Origin: Clostridium ragsdalei P11
Lineage (GTDB): Bacteria; Bacillota; Clostridia; Clostridiales; Clostridiaceae
NCBI RefSeq assembly: GCF_001675165.1
Contig: NZ_LROS01000044.1
Span: forward strand, 62,001 to 126,000
Direction: 5' to 3'
DNA: 64,000 nucleotides
The position numbers were made by a program, and so were the translations under genes. Each line of letters starts with the position of its first letter. The first letter of the stretch is position 1. Positions 9,292 to 17,252 of this stretch are shown here, piece after piece. The notes below the pieces were generated by a model, which saw only the letters and a program-made list of their open reading frames with translations, did no database searches and had not been told where the DNA came from.

Positions 9292-9318
9292 ATCATTTCC
9301 TCCAAACTAAAATATGCC

Positions 9319-10527
9319 TTAAATTGCTTCACACAAACTTTTACCAGACTTTATATTTTCTATAAGTTTAGGTATAATTTCATATATGTCTCCTACAATA
9401 CCTATGTTTGCTACATTAAATATAGGAGCTTTTGGATCTTTGTTTATTGCAACAATCAAATCTGAATTGTTCATTCCTGCTACAAATTGTATAGCACCAG
9501 ATATACCACAAGTTATTATAAGTTTTGGTTTAACTGTTCTTCCACTAAGACCAATCTGTCTCTTTGCATCTAACCATCCTGCTTCTATAAGAGGTCTTGT
9601 GCAAGCAACTTGTCCTCCAACTAAATTAGCAAGTTCTTTTATAAGTTCCATATCCTTCTCGGATTTAATTCCTCTTCCTGCTGCAACTATTACATCAGCT
9701 TCAGATATTTCCTCTTCAATTTTCTTCTTGATTATTTTTAATACTTCTATATCCGATTTAAGTTTATTTTTATCCATAGATTGTACAGTTATTTTACCTG
9801 ATATTTTTTCTGATCTATCAGGTGCATTCATGACTTTATATCTAACAGTGGCAAGTTGTGGTCTATGGTTTGGATTCAATATTTGAGCCATTATATTTCC
9901 TCCAAATGCAGGTCTTATTTGAACAAGATCTGTATTTTCATTCATGTCAAGTACAGTACAGTCAGCTGTAAGCCCAGTTCTAAATCTAGCTGCTATTCTA
10001 GGTGCCAGTGACCTTCCAACTGTAGTTGCACCAACCAAAAATGTAGAAGGTTTTACTTTGTTTATAAAATCTTCAAGAGCTGCAGTATAAGGCTCTATTC
10101 TAAAATCTTTAAGTTCATTATAATCATATACAAATACTTCATCTACACCATAATGGAGCAATTCTTCTGCTTTGTCTTTTATATTGCATCCAACAAATAC
10201 TGCATAAACAGGATGTTTTATTTTAGCCGCAAGCTCCCTTGCTTTTCCAATAAGTTCATAGGTTACAGGATGTATATTTCCTTCTACATGGTCTACATAT
10301 ACAGCTATTCCCTTCCACAAACTTTTATCTATTTGCTTAATTTCATCTTCTATAAATTCAACTACCCCACAAGGTCCTTTTTTCACACACATCTTGCACA
10401 TTTTACAAGCAGCACTTATTTCTAATTTTCCATCTTTATTTTCCATTGCTCCAAATGGACATATTCCAATCAATTCTTCTATAATTGAAGGAGTAAGCTT
10501 ATTTTCATTTATTACTAATTTACCCAT
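9319..10527 (-). CDS. lctC: EtfA (LctC-like) with an N-terminal iron-sulfur domain
   Basis: Electron-transfer flavoprotein alpha subunit, 402 residues, longer than plain EtfA (about 320) because of an extra N-terminal ferredoxin-like domain. Cys are at 23 (CPFGA), 41, 44, 47 and 53, enough for a [4Fe-4S] cluster. EtfA domain I follows, and the C-terminal FAD-binding domain includes VAAGRGIKSE, GLSGRTVKPKL and CGISGAIQF. This extended form is the one found in bifurcating Etf complexes such as LctC and CarE. With lctB and lctD it should carry electrons among lactate, NAD and ferredoxin. GGAGG precedes the ATG, and lctD follows after 27 bp. Confidence 0.93.
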   Translation of the reverse strand: MGKLVINENKLTPSIIEELIGICPFGAMENKDGKLEISAACKMCKMCVKKGPCGVVEFIEDEIKQIDKSLWKGIAVYVDHVEGNIHPVTYELIGKARELAAKIKHPVYAVFVGCNIKDKAEELLHYGVDEVFVYDYNELKDFRIEPYTAALEDFINKVKPSTFLVGATTVGRSLAPRIAARFRTGLTADCTVLDMNENTDLVQIRPAFGGNIMAQILNPNHRPQLATVRYKVMNAPDRSEKISGKITVQSMDKNKLKSDIEVLKIIKKKIEEEISEADVIVAAGRGIKSEKDMELIKELANLVGGQVACTRPLIEAGWLDAKRQIGLSGRTVKPKLIITCGISGAIQFVAGMNNSDLIVAINKDPKAPIFNVANIGIVGDIYEIIPKLIENIKSGKSLCEAI

Positions 10528-10553
10528 ATCAATTCCTCCTTGAAATTTTAATC

Positions 10554-10686
10554 TATCAATGAATCTTACTTAGTGGGAGCTTGTTTCTCCCACTAAGTTT
10601 AGATGAATTATCTAGGGGCGTAGCTACTGTTAGCTGCCACTTTGATAGAAGTGGGAGTGTTACAGTAGGTAGCCATCAGATAAATT
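10554..10686 (+). repeat. Structured dispersed element, subtype A (copy A1) between lctB and lctC
   Basis: Full-length copy. The 5' hairpin is CTTAGTGGGAG...CTCCCACTAAG. The core can fold as TTATCT (10608-10613) with AGATAA (10678-10683), GGC (10617-10619) with GCC (10672-10674), CTACTGT (10624-10630) with ACAGTAG (10662-10668), and an inner CCACTT/AAGTGG hairpin. It sits inside the lct operon, antisense to it. Its right edge supplies the stop codon and last residues of lctB. Such a structure could attenuate or process the lct transcript between the two Etf subunits, but this is inference. Confidence 0.75.
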
Positions 10687-11464
10687 TAAGTTCTTTAAGC
10701 TTTTTTGAAAGTCTGTCTGCAAGTTCAATTCCATTTCCCTTCCACATTTCTTTATCATTATTCACTTCTGGTGGAAATATTCTTTCTACCTGGGTTGCAG
10801 ATCCATTTAATCCATATTTATTTTCATCTTTATCTTCAAAATCCTTATACCCAAATACTTTTACTTCTCTATCTTTGGTTTCAAGTTTCTTTTTATAAGA
10901 TGGAAGTCTAGGCTGAAATATATCTTTTTCCACTGTTAAAAGGCAAGGATATTTTATTTCAGCTACTTCAACTGTATTTGGCATATCCATTTTCACTACC
11001 ATGGATTTTTCTTCAACCTTTTCTATACTAAATGCATTAGCTATATGTGGTATTTGCAAGTATTCAGCCATTTCAGGTCCAACTTGTGCAGTATCTCCAT
11101 CTGTAGTCTGCTTTCCACACAATATTAAATCTATATGTCCCATTTTTTTTATTCCCTGAGCAATAGTATAAGAAGTTGCAAGTACATCAGCTCCTGCAAA
11201 TTTTCTATCTGAAAGAAGCACACCTTCATCTGCACCCATCATATAAGCTTCTTTTATAACGTCAGCGGCCTGGGGAGGTCCCATACTTATAACTTTTACT
11301 GTTCCTCCTTTTTCTTCTTTGATCCTAAGTGCAGTTTCAAGTGCATACAGATCATAAGGATTCATTTTGGAATCTATTCCTTCTCTTTTTAAAACACCAG
11401 TTACAGGATCAACTTCCACTTTAGAAGTTCCTGGTACCTGCTTTATACATACTAATATATCCAT
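10676..11464 (-). CDS. lctB: EtfB (LctB-like), electron-transfer flavoprotein beta subunit
   Basis: A 262-residue beta subunit that pairs with EtfA and binds the bifurcating FAD in this Etf class. It opens with [19 protein letters not shown], and the family signature region includes [17 protein letters not shown]. The [15 protein letters not shown] segment near residue 120 matches the NAD/flavin-binding loop of bifurcating EtfBs. The protein ends ELKFI, where the last two codons and the TGA stop belong to the dispersed element at 10554-10686. The original C-terminus may therefore have been slightly altered. GGAGG precedes the ATG; larA is 37 bp upstream. Confidence 0.93.
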   Translation of the reverse strand: MDILVCIKQVPGTSKVEVDPVTGVLKREGIDSKMNPYDLYALETALRIKEEKGGTVKVISMGPPQAADVIKEAYMMGADEGVLLSDRKFAGADVLATSYTIAQGIKKMGHIDLILCGKQTTDGDTAQVGPEMAEYLQIPHIANAFSIEKVEEKSMVVKMDMPNTVEVAEIKYPCLLTVEKDIFQPRLPSYKKKLETKDREVKVFGYKDFEDKDENKYGLNGSATQVERIFPPEVNNDKEMWKGNGIELADRLSKKLKELKFI

Positions 11465-11501
11465 TTAAATTACCTCCCAAATTTTTATATGAATTTGTAA
11501 A

Positions 11502-12776
11502 TTAACTTACAATAACTGAAACTCCATCAGGAATAACTGCTACCTTGGCATCTTTTCCCATAATGTCATATGCTCTAGTTAAAGCTTCAGAAATAGTTGA
11601 AGCATGCTGCATATGAATATTTTTTATAATTTCAGGATCACACATATCTGTGACCATTATTACAGTATGTGTACTTAATATTCTAGCAAGTATTTGAGAT
11701 TCCCATTGATCAGGTACTGTCTCTCCTCTAGGCACTTTAGAAACTTTCTCTAAAAACTCCTTTGGAGAATTTACATTTGCCAAATTATTATAGAATCCTT
11801 CACCACCATGGCCATCATCACAGGCAGCTACCATTATTATTACACCGCCTTCTCTGCAAGTAGCTTCAGCTGCAGTCATGCCTTTAACTGACTGATATAT
11901 ATTTTGGTCCAGTGGATATCCTCCATTTGTCGAAATGGCAATATCAGCTTGGACTTTGTCAACTTTAGATAAGTCCATCACAAATTTACATCCCTCTTCA
12001 TGGGCAATCCTACTGTCTCCTGCAAAAGCATTTATTATCTTCTTATCTTCATCTATAACTACATTTACTATAAATGCAAGCTTTGCTTTTTTTGCAGCAT
12101 ATAACATGTCCCTGTGTATAGGATTATTATTAAGCTTACCTGTCCTTGCATAAGGGCTTGCTATGAATTCAGAACAATGGTTTGCCATTATGGTCTTTGC
12201 AGAAGCTATTCCAGGCAAAATGCTCTTTCTTCCTCCTGAAAATCCTGCAAAGAAGTGAGATTCTATAAAGCCTTCTGCTATTAAAAGTTCAGTTTCAGCA
12301 GCAATTTTGTTTATTATAAGATCTCCACCTGATGGAAGTGTTCCAATTTTAACAAGGCTCTCTTCATCTCTAGAATTGTGTACTATTATATTTTCATTTT
12401 CAGCTATATCTTTTCCAAACTTATCTATAAGTTCTTCTTTAGTAGTAGCCCTATGAAATCCCGTTGCTATTAAAATTTTTATATCAATATCTGGATTTAC
12501 CTTTCTTATTCTTTTTAAAAGTATTGGTGTTATTATTTTACTTGGTACAGGTCTTGTATGGTCGCTAGTTATTATAACCATATCCTTTTTGCCTTTTACT
12601 AAATTCTCCAATTTAGGTGAAGCAATCGGATTATCAAGTGCCCTTTCAACTATTTCAGACTCTCCAAATTGAGGTTTGTAATCTTCTGCCCTTGATCTTA
12701 AAACTCCAACTAAATTTTTATCATCAATTTGAATTTCAATTGTCTTTTTACTATAAGGTAAACATACTTTAGACAT
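11502..12776 (-). CDS. larA: LarA-type nickel-dependent lactate racemase (LctF-like)
   Basis: A 424-residue protein of the LarA family (DUF2088), which interconverts L- and D-lactate using a nickel-pincer nucleotide. TSDHTRPVPSKI, ATGFHRATTKEEL and GFSGGRKSILPGIAS are characteristic, with His residues expected at the active site. The ATG at 12776 with AAAGGAG upstream is preferred to a TTG two codons earlier. It lies between the permease and the etf genes, so it likely lets the stereospecific dehydrogenase use both isomers. The cofactor-synthesis genes larB, larC and larE are not in this window, so function depends on copies elsewhere. Confidence 0.88.
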   Translation of the reverse strand: MSKVCLPYSKKTIEIQIDDKNLVGVLRSRAEDYKPQFGESEIVERALDNPIASPKLENLVKGKKDMVIITSDHTRPVPSKIITPILLKRIRKVNPDIDIKILIATGFHRATTKEELIDKFGKDIAENENIIVHNSRDEESLVKIGTLPSGGDLIINKIAAETELLIAEGFIESHFFAGFSGGRKSILPGIASAKTIMANHCSEFIASPYARTGKLNNNPIHRDMLYAAKKAKLAFIVNVVIDEDKKIINAFAGDSRIAHEEGCKFVMDLSKVDKVQADIAISTNGGYPLDQNIYQSVKGMTAAEATCREGGVIIMVAACDDGHGGEGFYNNLANVNSPKEFLEKVSKVPRGETVPDQWESQILARILSTHTVIMVTDMCDPEIIKNIHMQHASTISEALTRAYDIMGKDAKVAVIPDGVSVIVS

Positions 12777-12805
12777 AATCAAATTCTCCTTTCGTAAGTA
12801 TTAAT

Positions 12806-14332
12806 CTAATTAAATCCAAATATAGGTCCTGCAAAGTAAGCAATAATTCCTAAAACAATTACATAAACTATGCAAAACTTTAAAGTTGAATTTAGTATCT
12901 TTCCTTCTTGCCCTACAAGTCCAGTAGCTGCTGTTGCAACTGCTATACTTTGAGGTGAAATCATCTTTCCTGCTGTTGCTCCTCCAGTATTAGCCGCTGC
13001 AAGCCAGTACGGATTTAATCCAAGCGATTTAGCAACTTCAACCTGAAGTCCTCCAAATAGTACATTAGCTGAAGTATCACTTCCAGTTACAAAAGTTCCA
13101 AGTGCACCAATTATAGGAGCAATAAGTGGATAAAATCTTCCGGTAGCTGCTACTAAAACAATTGATATGGACTTTATCATCCCGCTGTAGCCCATTATCT
13201 TTGCAAGAGCTACTATGGCAATTATAGTAATAGCTGATTTATACATCTGCTTAAAGGTACTTCCCAGAACTCCAATTATTTCAGTAATCTTAGCACCCTG
13301 GATAAGTCCACCAATAAATGTAGCTATTATAATTAAGGTTCCTGGATTTGACAGCCAGTTAAATGTATACGGTGATCCTCCTTTTCCCGAATAAATAAGT
13401 ACTGAAGTTTTTACAGAAGACAACGCCTTATTTATCGGTGGGAACAGTGCACTGCTCAATATTACAAATAGAAATACCAGTATAAAAGGCATCCATGCTA
13501 GTACTCCTTCTTTTGTGGAAACCTTTTCTGCTTGCTTATCAGCAGTATCCTTATAAAATATTTTAGCTACGGCAATTGTAACTATCATACAGCAAACAGA
13601 TCCAAGTATAGCTGGAAGCTCAGCTCCAAGATATTTTGCAGCTAGAAGCTGCGGAACTGCAAAAGAAATTCCTGATGCAAGGGAAATTCCCCAAAATCCC
13701 TTTATGGCTTTCACACTTTTTCCTGTAAGCATTACAAGCACAACTGGAACAACCACAATTAAAATTACAAGCTGTAGTCCTACTGCATAACTTAGCTGAG
13801 TTACATTAATATTTGCAACTTTTGCAAGAGTTGTTACAGGGATTCCTATTGCTCCAAAAGCAGTAGGCGTTGTATTTGCAATAAGGCATATTATAGCTGC
13901 AAATACAGGATCAAATCCAAGCCCCGCCAGTATGCTTGCAGGTATGGCAACTGCAGTTCCAAATCCTGCTATAGCCTCCATAAATCCTCCAAAGGCCCAG
14001 GCTAAAATTAGAACTAATATTCTTTTATCTGTAGTAATTCCTGTCATCATTTTTTTTATTACATCCATGCTTTTAGTATAAACTGTAATATTATAGGTGA
14101 AGACAGCAGCTATAATGACAATCATAATAGGCCATATTGCAAGAGCTACACCTTCAAGTGCCGCTGTAATTGCATTAAAAATTGGCATTTTCCATACAAT
14201 TATAGCTAAAATCATAGTAACAACTAATGTGAAAGGGCATGTCTTTTGTCCCGGGATTTTTAGAGCCCCAAGTGATACCATTAGCCAAACAATTGGTATG
14301 AGTGCAATAAGAAAAAGTAAATAATTGTTCAT
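12806..14332 (-). CDS. lctP: L-lactate permease (LctP/LldP family)
   Basis: A 508-residue polytopic membrane protein with about 12-14 hydrophobic segments, of the lactate permease family. It probably imports lactate with protons. Family stretches such as GFMEAIAGFGTAVAIPASIL and GSDTSANVLFGGLQ are present, and the second is the conserved C-terminal region. It is the first gene of the lct operon; AAGGGGG precedes the ATG, and larA starts 29 bp after its stop. A palindromic operator lies just upstream. Confidence 0.93.
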   Translation of the reverse strand: MNNYLLFLIALIPIVWLMVSLGALKIPGQKTCPFTLVVTMILAIIVWKMPIFNAITAALEGVALAIWPIMIVIIAAVFTYNITVYTKSMDVIKKMMTGITTDKRILVLILAWAFGGFMEAIAGFGTAVAIPASILAGLGFDPVFAAIICLIANTTPTAFGAIGIPVTTLAKVANINVTQLSYAVGLQLVILIVVVPVVLVMLTGKSVKAIKGFWGISLASGISFAVPQLLAAKYLGAELPAILGSVCCMIVTIAVAKIFYKDTADKQAEKVSTKEGVLAWMPFILVFLFVILSSALFPPINKALSSVKTSVLIYSGKGGSPYTFNWLSNPGTLIIIATFIGGLIQGAKITEIIGVLGSTFKQMYKSAITIIAIVALAKIMGYSGMIKSISIVLVAATGRFYPLIAPIIGALGTFVTGSDTSANVLFGGLQVEVAKSLGLNPYWLAAANTGGATAGKMISPQSIAVATAATGLVGQEGKILNSTLKFCIVYVIVLGIIAYFAGPIFGFN

Positions 14333-14358
14333 TTTAATCCCCCTTGAAAAAACCTTAT

Positions 14359-14391
14359 TGGTATTATGGTAATACCACTTTTGACATTATA
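14359..14391 (-). promoter_or_regulatory. lct operon promoter and FadR/GntR-type operator
   Basis: TGGTATTATGGTAATACCA at 14359-14377 is a near-perfect palindrome of the TGGT...ACCA type bound by FadR-subfamily GntR regulators such as LldR. A TATAAT -10 box on the minus strand lies at 14386-14391, placing the palindrome over the transcription start. Binding there would block initiation. The adjacent lctA product is the obvious candidate repressor. A convincing -35 box is not evident. Confidence 0.65.
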
Positions 14392-14491
14392 TTAGCATAA
14401 TCATTTCAATTTTTCTACAATTGTTATATTGTTAACATTACTTATAATAAACTGAATTAATTAAATTATGTTGTGGTCGTAACGTTTTCAT

Positions 14492-14535
14492 AAAATTAGG
14501 GTACAGATAAAAATTTTTATCTGTACCCTAATTTT
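14492..14535. terminator. Perfect 44-bp palindrome between lctA and lctP
   Basis: Both arms are 22 bp with no loop (AAAATTAGGGTACAG... to ...CTGTACCCTAATTTT), centred at 14513/14514. The A- and T-rich ends make it a plausible bidirectional terminator insulating lctA from the lct promoter. The lack of a loop and full symmetry are unusual for a terminator and would also suit a dimeric protein site. Confidence 0.6.
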
Positions 14536-14555
14536 CATATTATAGTGTACTAGCC

Positions 14556-14583
14556 GTTAACTTATTAACGTTAATAAGTTAAC
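14556..14583. promoter_or_regulatory. Perfect 28-bp palindrome next to the lctA 3' end
   Basis: GTTAACTTATTAAC followed directly by its reverse complement. It lies 21 bp from the 44-bp palindrome and 44 bp from the lctA stop. It could be a second operator or part of a composite terminator; sequence alone does not decide. Confidence 0.45.
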
Positions 14584-14614
14584 TATTTTATTTAAGCAAA
14601 AGGCTTTTTTTACA

Positions 14615-14630
14615 TTTATCCGATGACTAC
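14615..14630 (-). repeat. Remnant of a dispersed element (subtype B right end) at the lctA stop codon
   Basis: The 16 bp TTTATCCGATGACTAC equals the right end of subtype B elements (compare 60273-60288). It contains the TAG stop codon of lctA (14627-14629). It is short, so coincidence is possible, but it is the third element-type sequence touching a lct gene end. Confidence 0.45.
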
Positions 14631-15325
14631 ATATTACTTCTGATATACTTATCAGTAAAATCTAAATGCTTTTTCATCTCTTCTGAAGCCATTGCAGCAT
14701 CATGATTTTTAATAGCTTCACATATTTTAATATGCTGTGCTGCAAGTACTGATAGATTTCCTTCATCTACCAATATCTTACTTCTAGCTTCTTTTAAAAA
14801 GGAATCCATTAAAAAAGACATTGAATTTAAAATATTTTTTATCAAAAAATTTTCAGTAACTTGGGCAATTTGATAGTGAAATTGTTTATCAAGTTCTACA
14901 TTATCTTTCTCATCTTTAGAAGTTTTGAAAGCATTTGCTAATTTCTCCAGATTACTTAGCTGCTTGTCATTTATTTTTTCTGCAGCTATAGCTGCTGTCT
15001 TCACTTCTATAATTTTTCTAACTTCCATTATTTCTTCAGGTTTCCCACCTTGGAGCATAAATATTATGGACAATGGTTCAAACAAACTATCCTCAAAACT
15101 TTGCTTTATAAAATTTCCTTCTCCCTGCCTGCTGTCTATGAGTCCTATAACTTGAAGTGCCCTTAAAGCCTCCCTTATAGAAGTCCTACTAACTTTAAAG
15201 TTATCAACTAACTCTCTTTCGGAAGGAAGTTTGTCTCCCCTTTTTAAAGTACCATCCATAATCATATTTTCAATTTGAACTATTACATGTTCATATACCT
15301 TTGTACTCTTTATAGGTGTAAACAT
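14627..15325 (-). CDS. lctA: LctA-like transcriptional regulator, GntR family (FadR subfamily)
   Basis: A 232-residue regulator. The N-terminal winged helix (about residues 5-70) contains GDKLPSERELVDNFKVSRTSIREALR, and an all-helical FCD ligand-binding domain follows (about 90-225) with metal/ligand His residues such as DKQFHYQIA and AAQHIKICEAI. It probably senses lactate and controls the lct operon through the palindrome at 14359-14377. The ATG at 15325 with AGGTGG eight bases upstream is preferred over a GTG four codons earlier. Confidence 0.88.
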   Translation of the reverse strand: MFTPIKSTKVYEHVIVQIENMIMDGTLKRGDKLPSERELVDNFKVSRTSIREALRALQVIGLIDSRQGEGNFIKQSFEDSLFEPLSIIFMLQGGKPEEIMEVRKIIEVKTAAIAAEKINDKQLSNLEKLANAFKTSKDEKDNVELDKQFHYQIAQVTENFLIKNILNSMSFLMDSFLKEARSKILVDEGNLSVLAAQHIKICEAIKNHDAAMASEEMKKHLDFTDKYIRSNM

Positions 15326-15372
15326 CAAATGAGCCACCTCAATTCATTTTATCTTATATTTGGATAAGTTTT

Positions 15373-16053
15373 CTATATATTTTGAGCAGAACCTACAAAA
15401 ACATCATTCCACTTTGTATATATACCAAATAAGCTTACTACATCCTGCTCGTTATACAATAATATTTTTTGTTTTTTCATTTCAGGCATTCTCTTTATAT
15501 ATTCATCATCTTTTGCTATTTTACTAAAGGTTTTAGCCAAATTTGAACCACTTATTACTTCGTTTTCCCTATTTATTCCAAATTCTTTTTCCAGTGCTTT
15601 TAGCCCTATGGATTTATGCATTTCTTTTTCGTATTCTTTTTGCAAATCTATACTTATAAAATAATCTTTTATATTAAATTCTATACCATATTTCTCAAAA
15701 AGATAGTTTATTACTGTAAAATCATTGTTACCTGAAAAAGTCACTATATATTTTTTTCCCATTTCAATCATAGTTTCAAAGTAACTTCTTGCTAAATCAA
15801 GTATATCTCTTACATCTTTGCTGTTTTCTATCATATACTGAGTTACTTTTAAAATTTGATTTTTGTAATCATAAAAGCAACATCCAAATACTCCTATACA
15901 TATTGGTTTCTTATATATATAATGCTCTAAATCAAAAAATATAGAATCTTTAAAAACACAGTTATTATTCTCTACTTTTAGTGAACTTTCTGTCATAGGC
16001 ATTTCAACACCAACATCATTAAGTCTTTCTATCACTTTATCACTCTTCTCCAA
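15373..16053 (-). CDS. Ribonuclease H-like (DEDD exonuclease-type) protein
   Basis: A protein of up to 226 residues with a DEDDy-like exonuclease pattern: FFDLEHY (D and E), SGNNDFTVINYLF and YNEQDVVSLF (Tyr and Asp). It resembles the YprB-type ribonuclease H-like domain and is distantly similar to the protein at 19669-20466. It probably hydrolyses a nucleic acid; the substrate is unknown. The start is uncertain: TTG at 16053 has no clear ribosome site, and GTG at 16035 has GGAGAAG upstream. It follows the HAD phosphatase gene by 22 bp or so. Confidence 0.7.
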   Translation of the reverse strand: MEKSDKVIERLNDVGVEMPMTESSLKVENNNCVFKDSIFFDLEHYIYKKPICIGVFGCCFYDYKNQILKVTQYMIENSKDVRDILDLARSYFETMIEMGKKYIVTFSGNNDFTVINYLFEKYGIEFNIKDYFISIDLQKEYEKEMHKSIGLKALEKEFGINRENEVISGSNLAKTFSKIAKDDEYIKRMPEMKKQKILLYNEQDVVSLFGIYTKWNDVFVGSAQNI

Positions 16054-16075
16054 TTCATTTTAAAACATAAACAAT

Positions 16076-16801
16076 TTATATATCATTTATGCACTTTGTT
16101 TCTAGTTTGTATATCATATCTTTTCTTTCTACTATTACTTTTGCCTTTTCGCTTAAAACACTATTATCTTTTATTTTTTTCAAAAGTTCTCGGGTTGGAT
16201 TTACACAGACAGGATTTCCAACCATATTAAGCATTGCTAAATCTCCTGAAGTATCCCCATATGCATAACTTTTTGCTAAATCTATACCATATTTTTCAAC
16301 TAATAATTCTATGGCTTTTTTCTTGCTAACACTATCCCACATAGGAACAACTTCTCCCGTATAAATATCCCTACTATCTATAATATACACAGCTCCTACA
16401 TAATCGTCAAATCCATATCTAACAGCCATCTCCCTTACAAGCTCCACTGGGCTTCCGGATACAGTTATAACCTTGTGTCCCTGCTCCTTATGCCATTTTA
16501 TCATATCCCTAGTATAAGAATACACCCTATGGCCTTTTTGTGAAACTACATTTTTGGCTATAAATTCTATTTGAGATCTGTGAAGACCTTTTATAGCTTC
16601 AATATATATACCAGCAATCTTTAAAAGATAATTATCATAATTTCCCTCTCTTTTATCCCACTTTTCATATTCTGGTTTAACTTCCTTATACCATCTTTCT
16701 CCAGGTATCACTTCATATTTTACCAGTTTTTTGAATACCTCTGTTATAAGACCCTCTCTATATAAAGTACCATCAATATCAAAAAAAGCTGCTATACTCA
16801 T
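16076..16801 (-). CDS. HAD-IB family phosphatase (SerB-like)
   Basis: A 241-residue haloacid dehalogenase hydrolase. Motif I is FDIDGTLYREGL, with nucleophile D8 and acid D10. Motif II is TVSGSPVEL, and motif III/IV is YAYGDTSGDLAML. The HAD-IB layout (helical cap after motif I) is typical of phosphoserine phosphatase-like and phospholipid-head-group phosphatases. Substrate cannot be assigned. It is likely co-transcribed with the exonuclease-like gene downstream. Confidence 0.85.
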   Translation of the reverse strand: MSIAAFFDIDGTLYREGLITEVFKKLVKYEVIPGERWYKEVKPEYEKWDKREGNYDNYLLKIAGIYIEAIKGLHRSQIEFIAKNVVSQKGHRVYSYTRDMIKWHKEQGHKVITVSGSPVELVREMAVRYGFDDYVGAVYIIDSRDIYTGEVVPMWDSVSKKKAIELLVEKYGIDLAKSYAYGDTSGDLAMLNMVGNPVCVNPTRELLKKIKDNSVLSEKAKVIVERKDMIYKLETKCINDI

Positions 16802-16901
16802 ACTCTTTATTCTCCTTAACTATTATTTAAAAAAACATAAATATATCTTATTATTTTAACATACATACTTATAATATCAATATTCGAAAAAAAATAATCG
16901 G

Positions 16902-16960
16902 TTGACAGTATATTTCTAATATGATATTATAATATTAGAAATGATAATGATTTTCATTAT
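16902..16960 (+). promoter_or_regulatory. feo promoter with Fur box
   Basis: TTGACA (16902-16907) and TATTAT (16925-16930) are spaced 17 bp. Just downstream, GATAATGATTTTCATTAT (16943-16960) closely matches the Fur consensus GATAATGATTATCATTATC and would overlap the transcription start. Iron-replete Fur would thus repress feoAB. Confidence 0.8.
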
Positions 16961-16987
16961 ATTTAACAAATTGGGAGGTGGCTTTAT

Positions 16988-17215
16988 ATGAGTATTTGCG
17001 ATTTAAAATTAGGTGAAATTGGAATGATAAAAAGTATAAGTGGTAATGAAAAATTAGTTAAAAGACTTCTTGCTCTTGGATGCATAGAAGGGACTGAAGT
17101 ATTATTAAAAAATTGTGCTCCTTTAGGGGATCCTATAGTTATAAACTTAAGGGGTTTCAATTTAGCTATACGTAGAAAGGATGCACAAAATATATCAGTA
17201 AATGTCCCTGCGTAA
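16988..17215 (+). CDS. feoA: FeoA, ferrous iron transport accessory protein
   Basis: A 75-residue SH3-like protein that supports FeoB. LGEIGMIKSISGNEKLVKRLLALGCIEGTEV is the family pattern, and the C-terminal RRKDAQNISV strand is typical. GGGAGG precedes the ATG. feoB begins 37 bp later, and both lie behind the Fur box. Confidence 0.92.
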   Translation: MSICDLKLGEIGMIKSISGNEKLVKRLLALGCIEGTEVLLKNCAPLGDPIVINLRGFNLAIRRKDAQNISVNVPA

Positions 17216-17252
17216 AATTATTAATAATGAAGTTATAGACGGGAGGAGTAAT

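Noticed and set aside
10581-10898. Open frame beginning MFLPLSLDELSRGVATVS, shared with the frame at 38845-38976
   Set aside because: The shared N-terminus is just translation of the dispersed subtype A element; it has no ribosome site and overlaps lctB in antisense.
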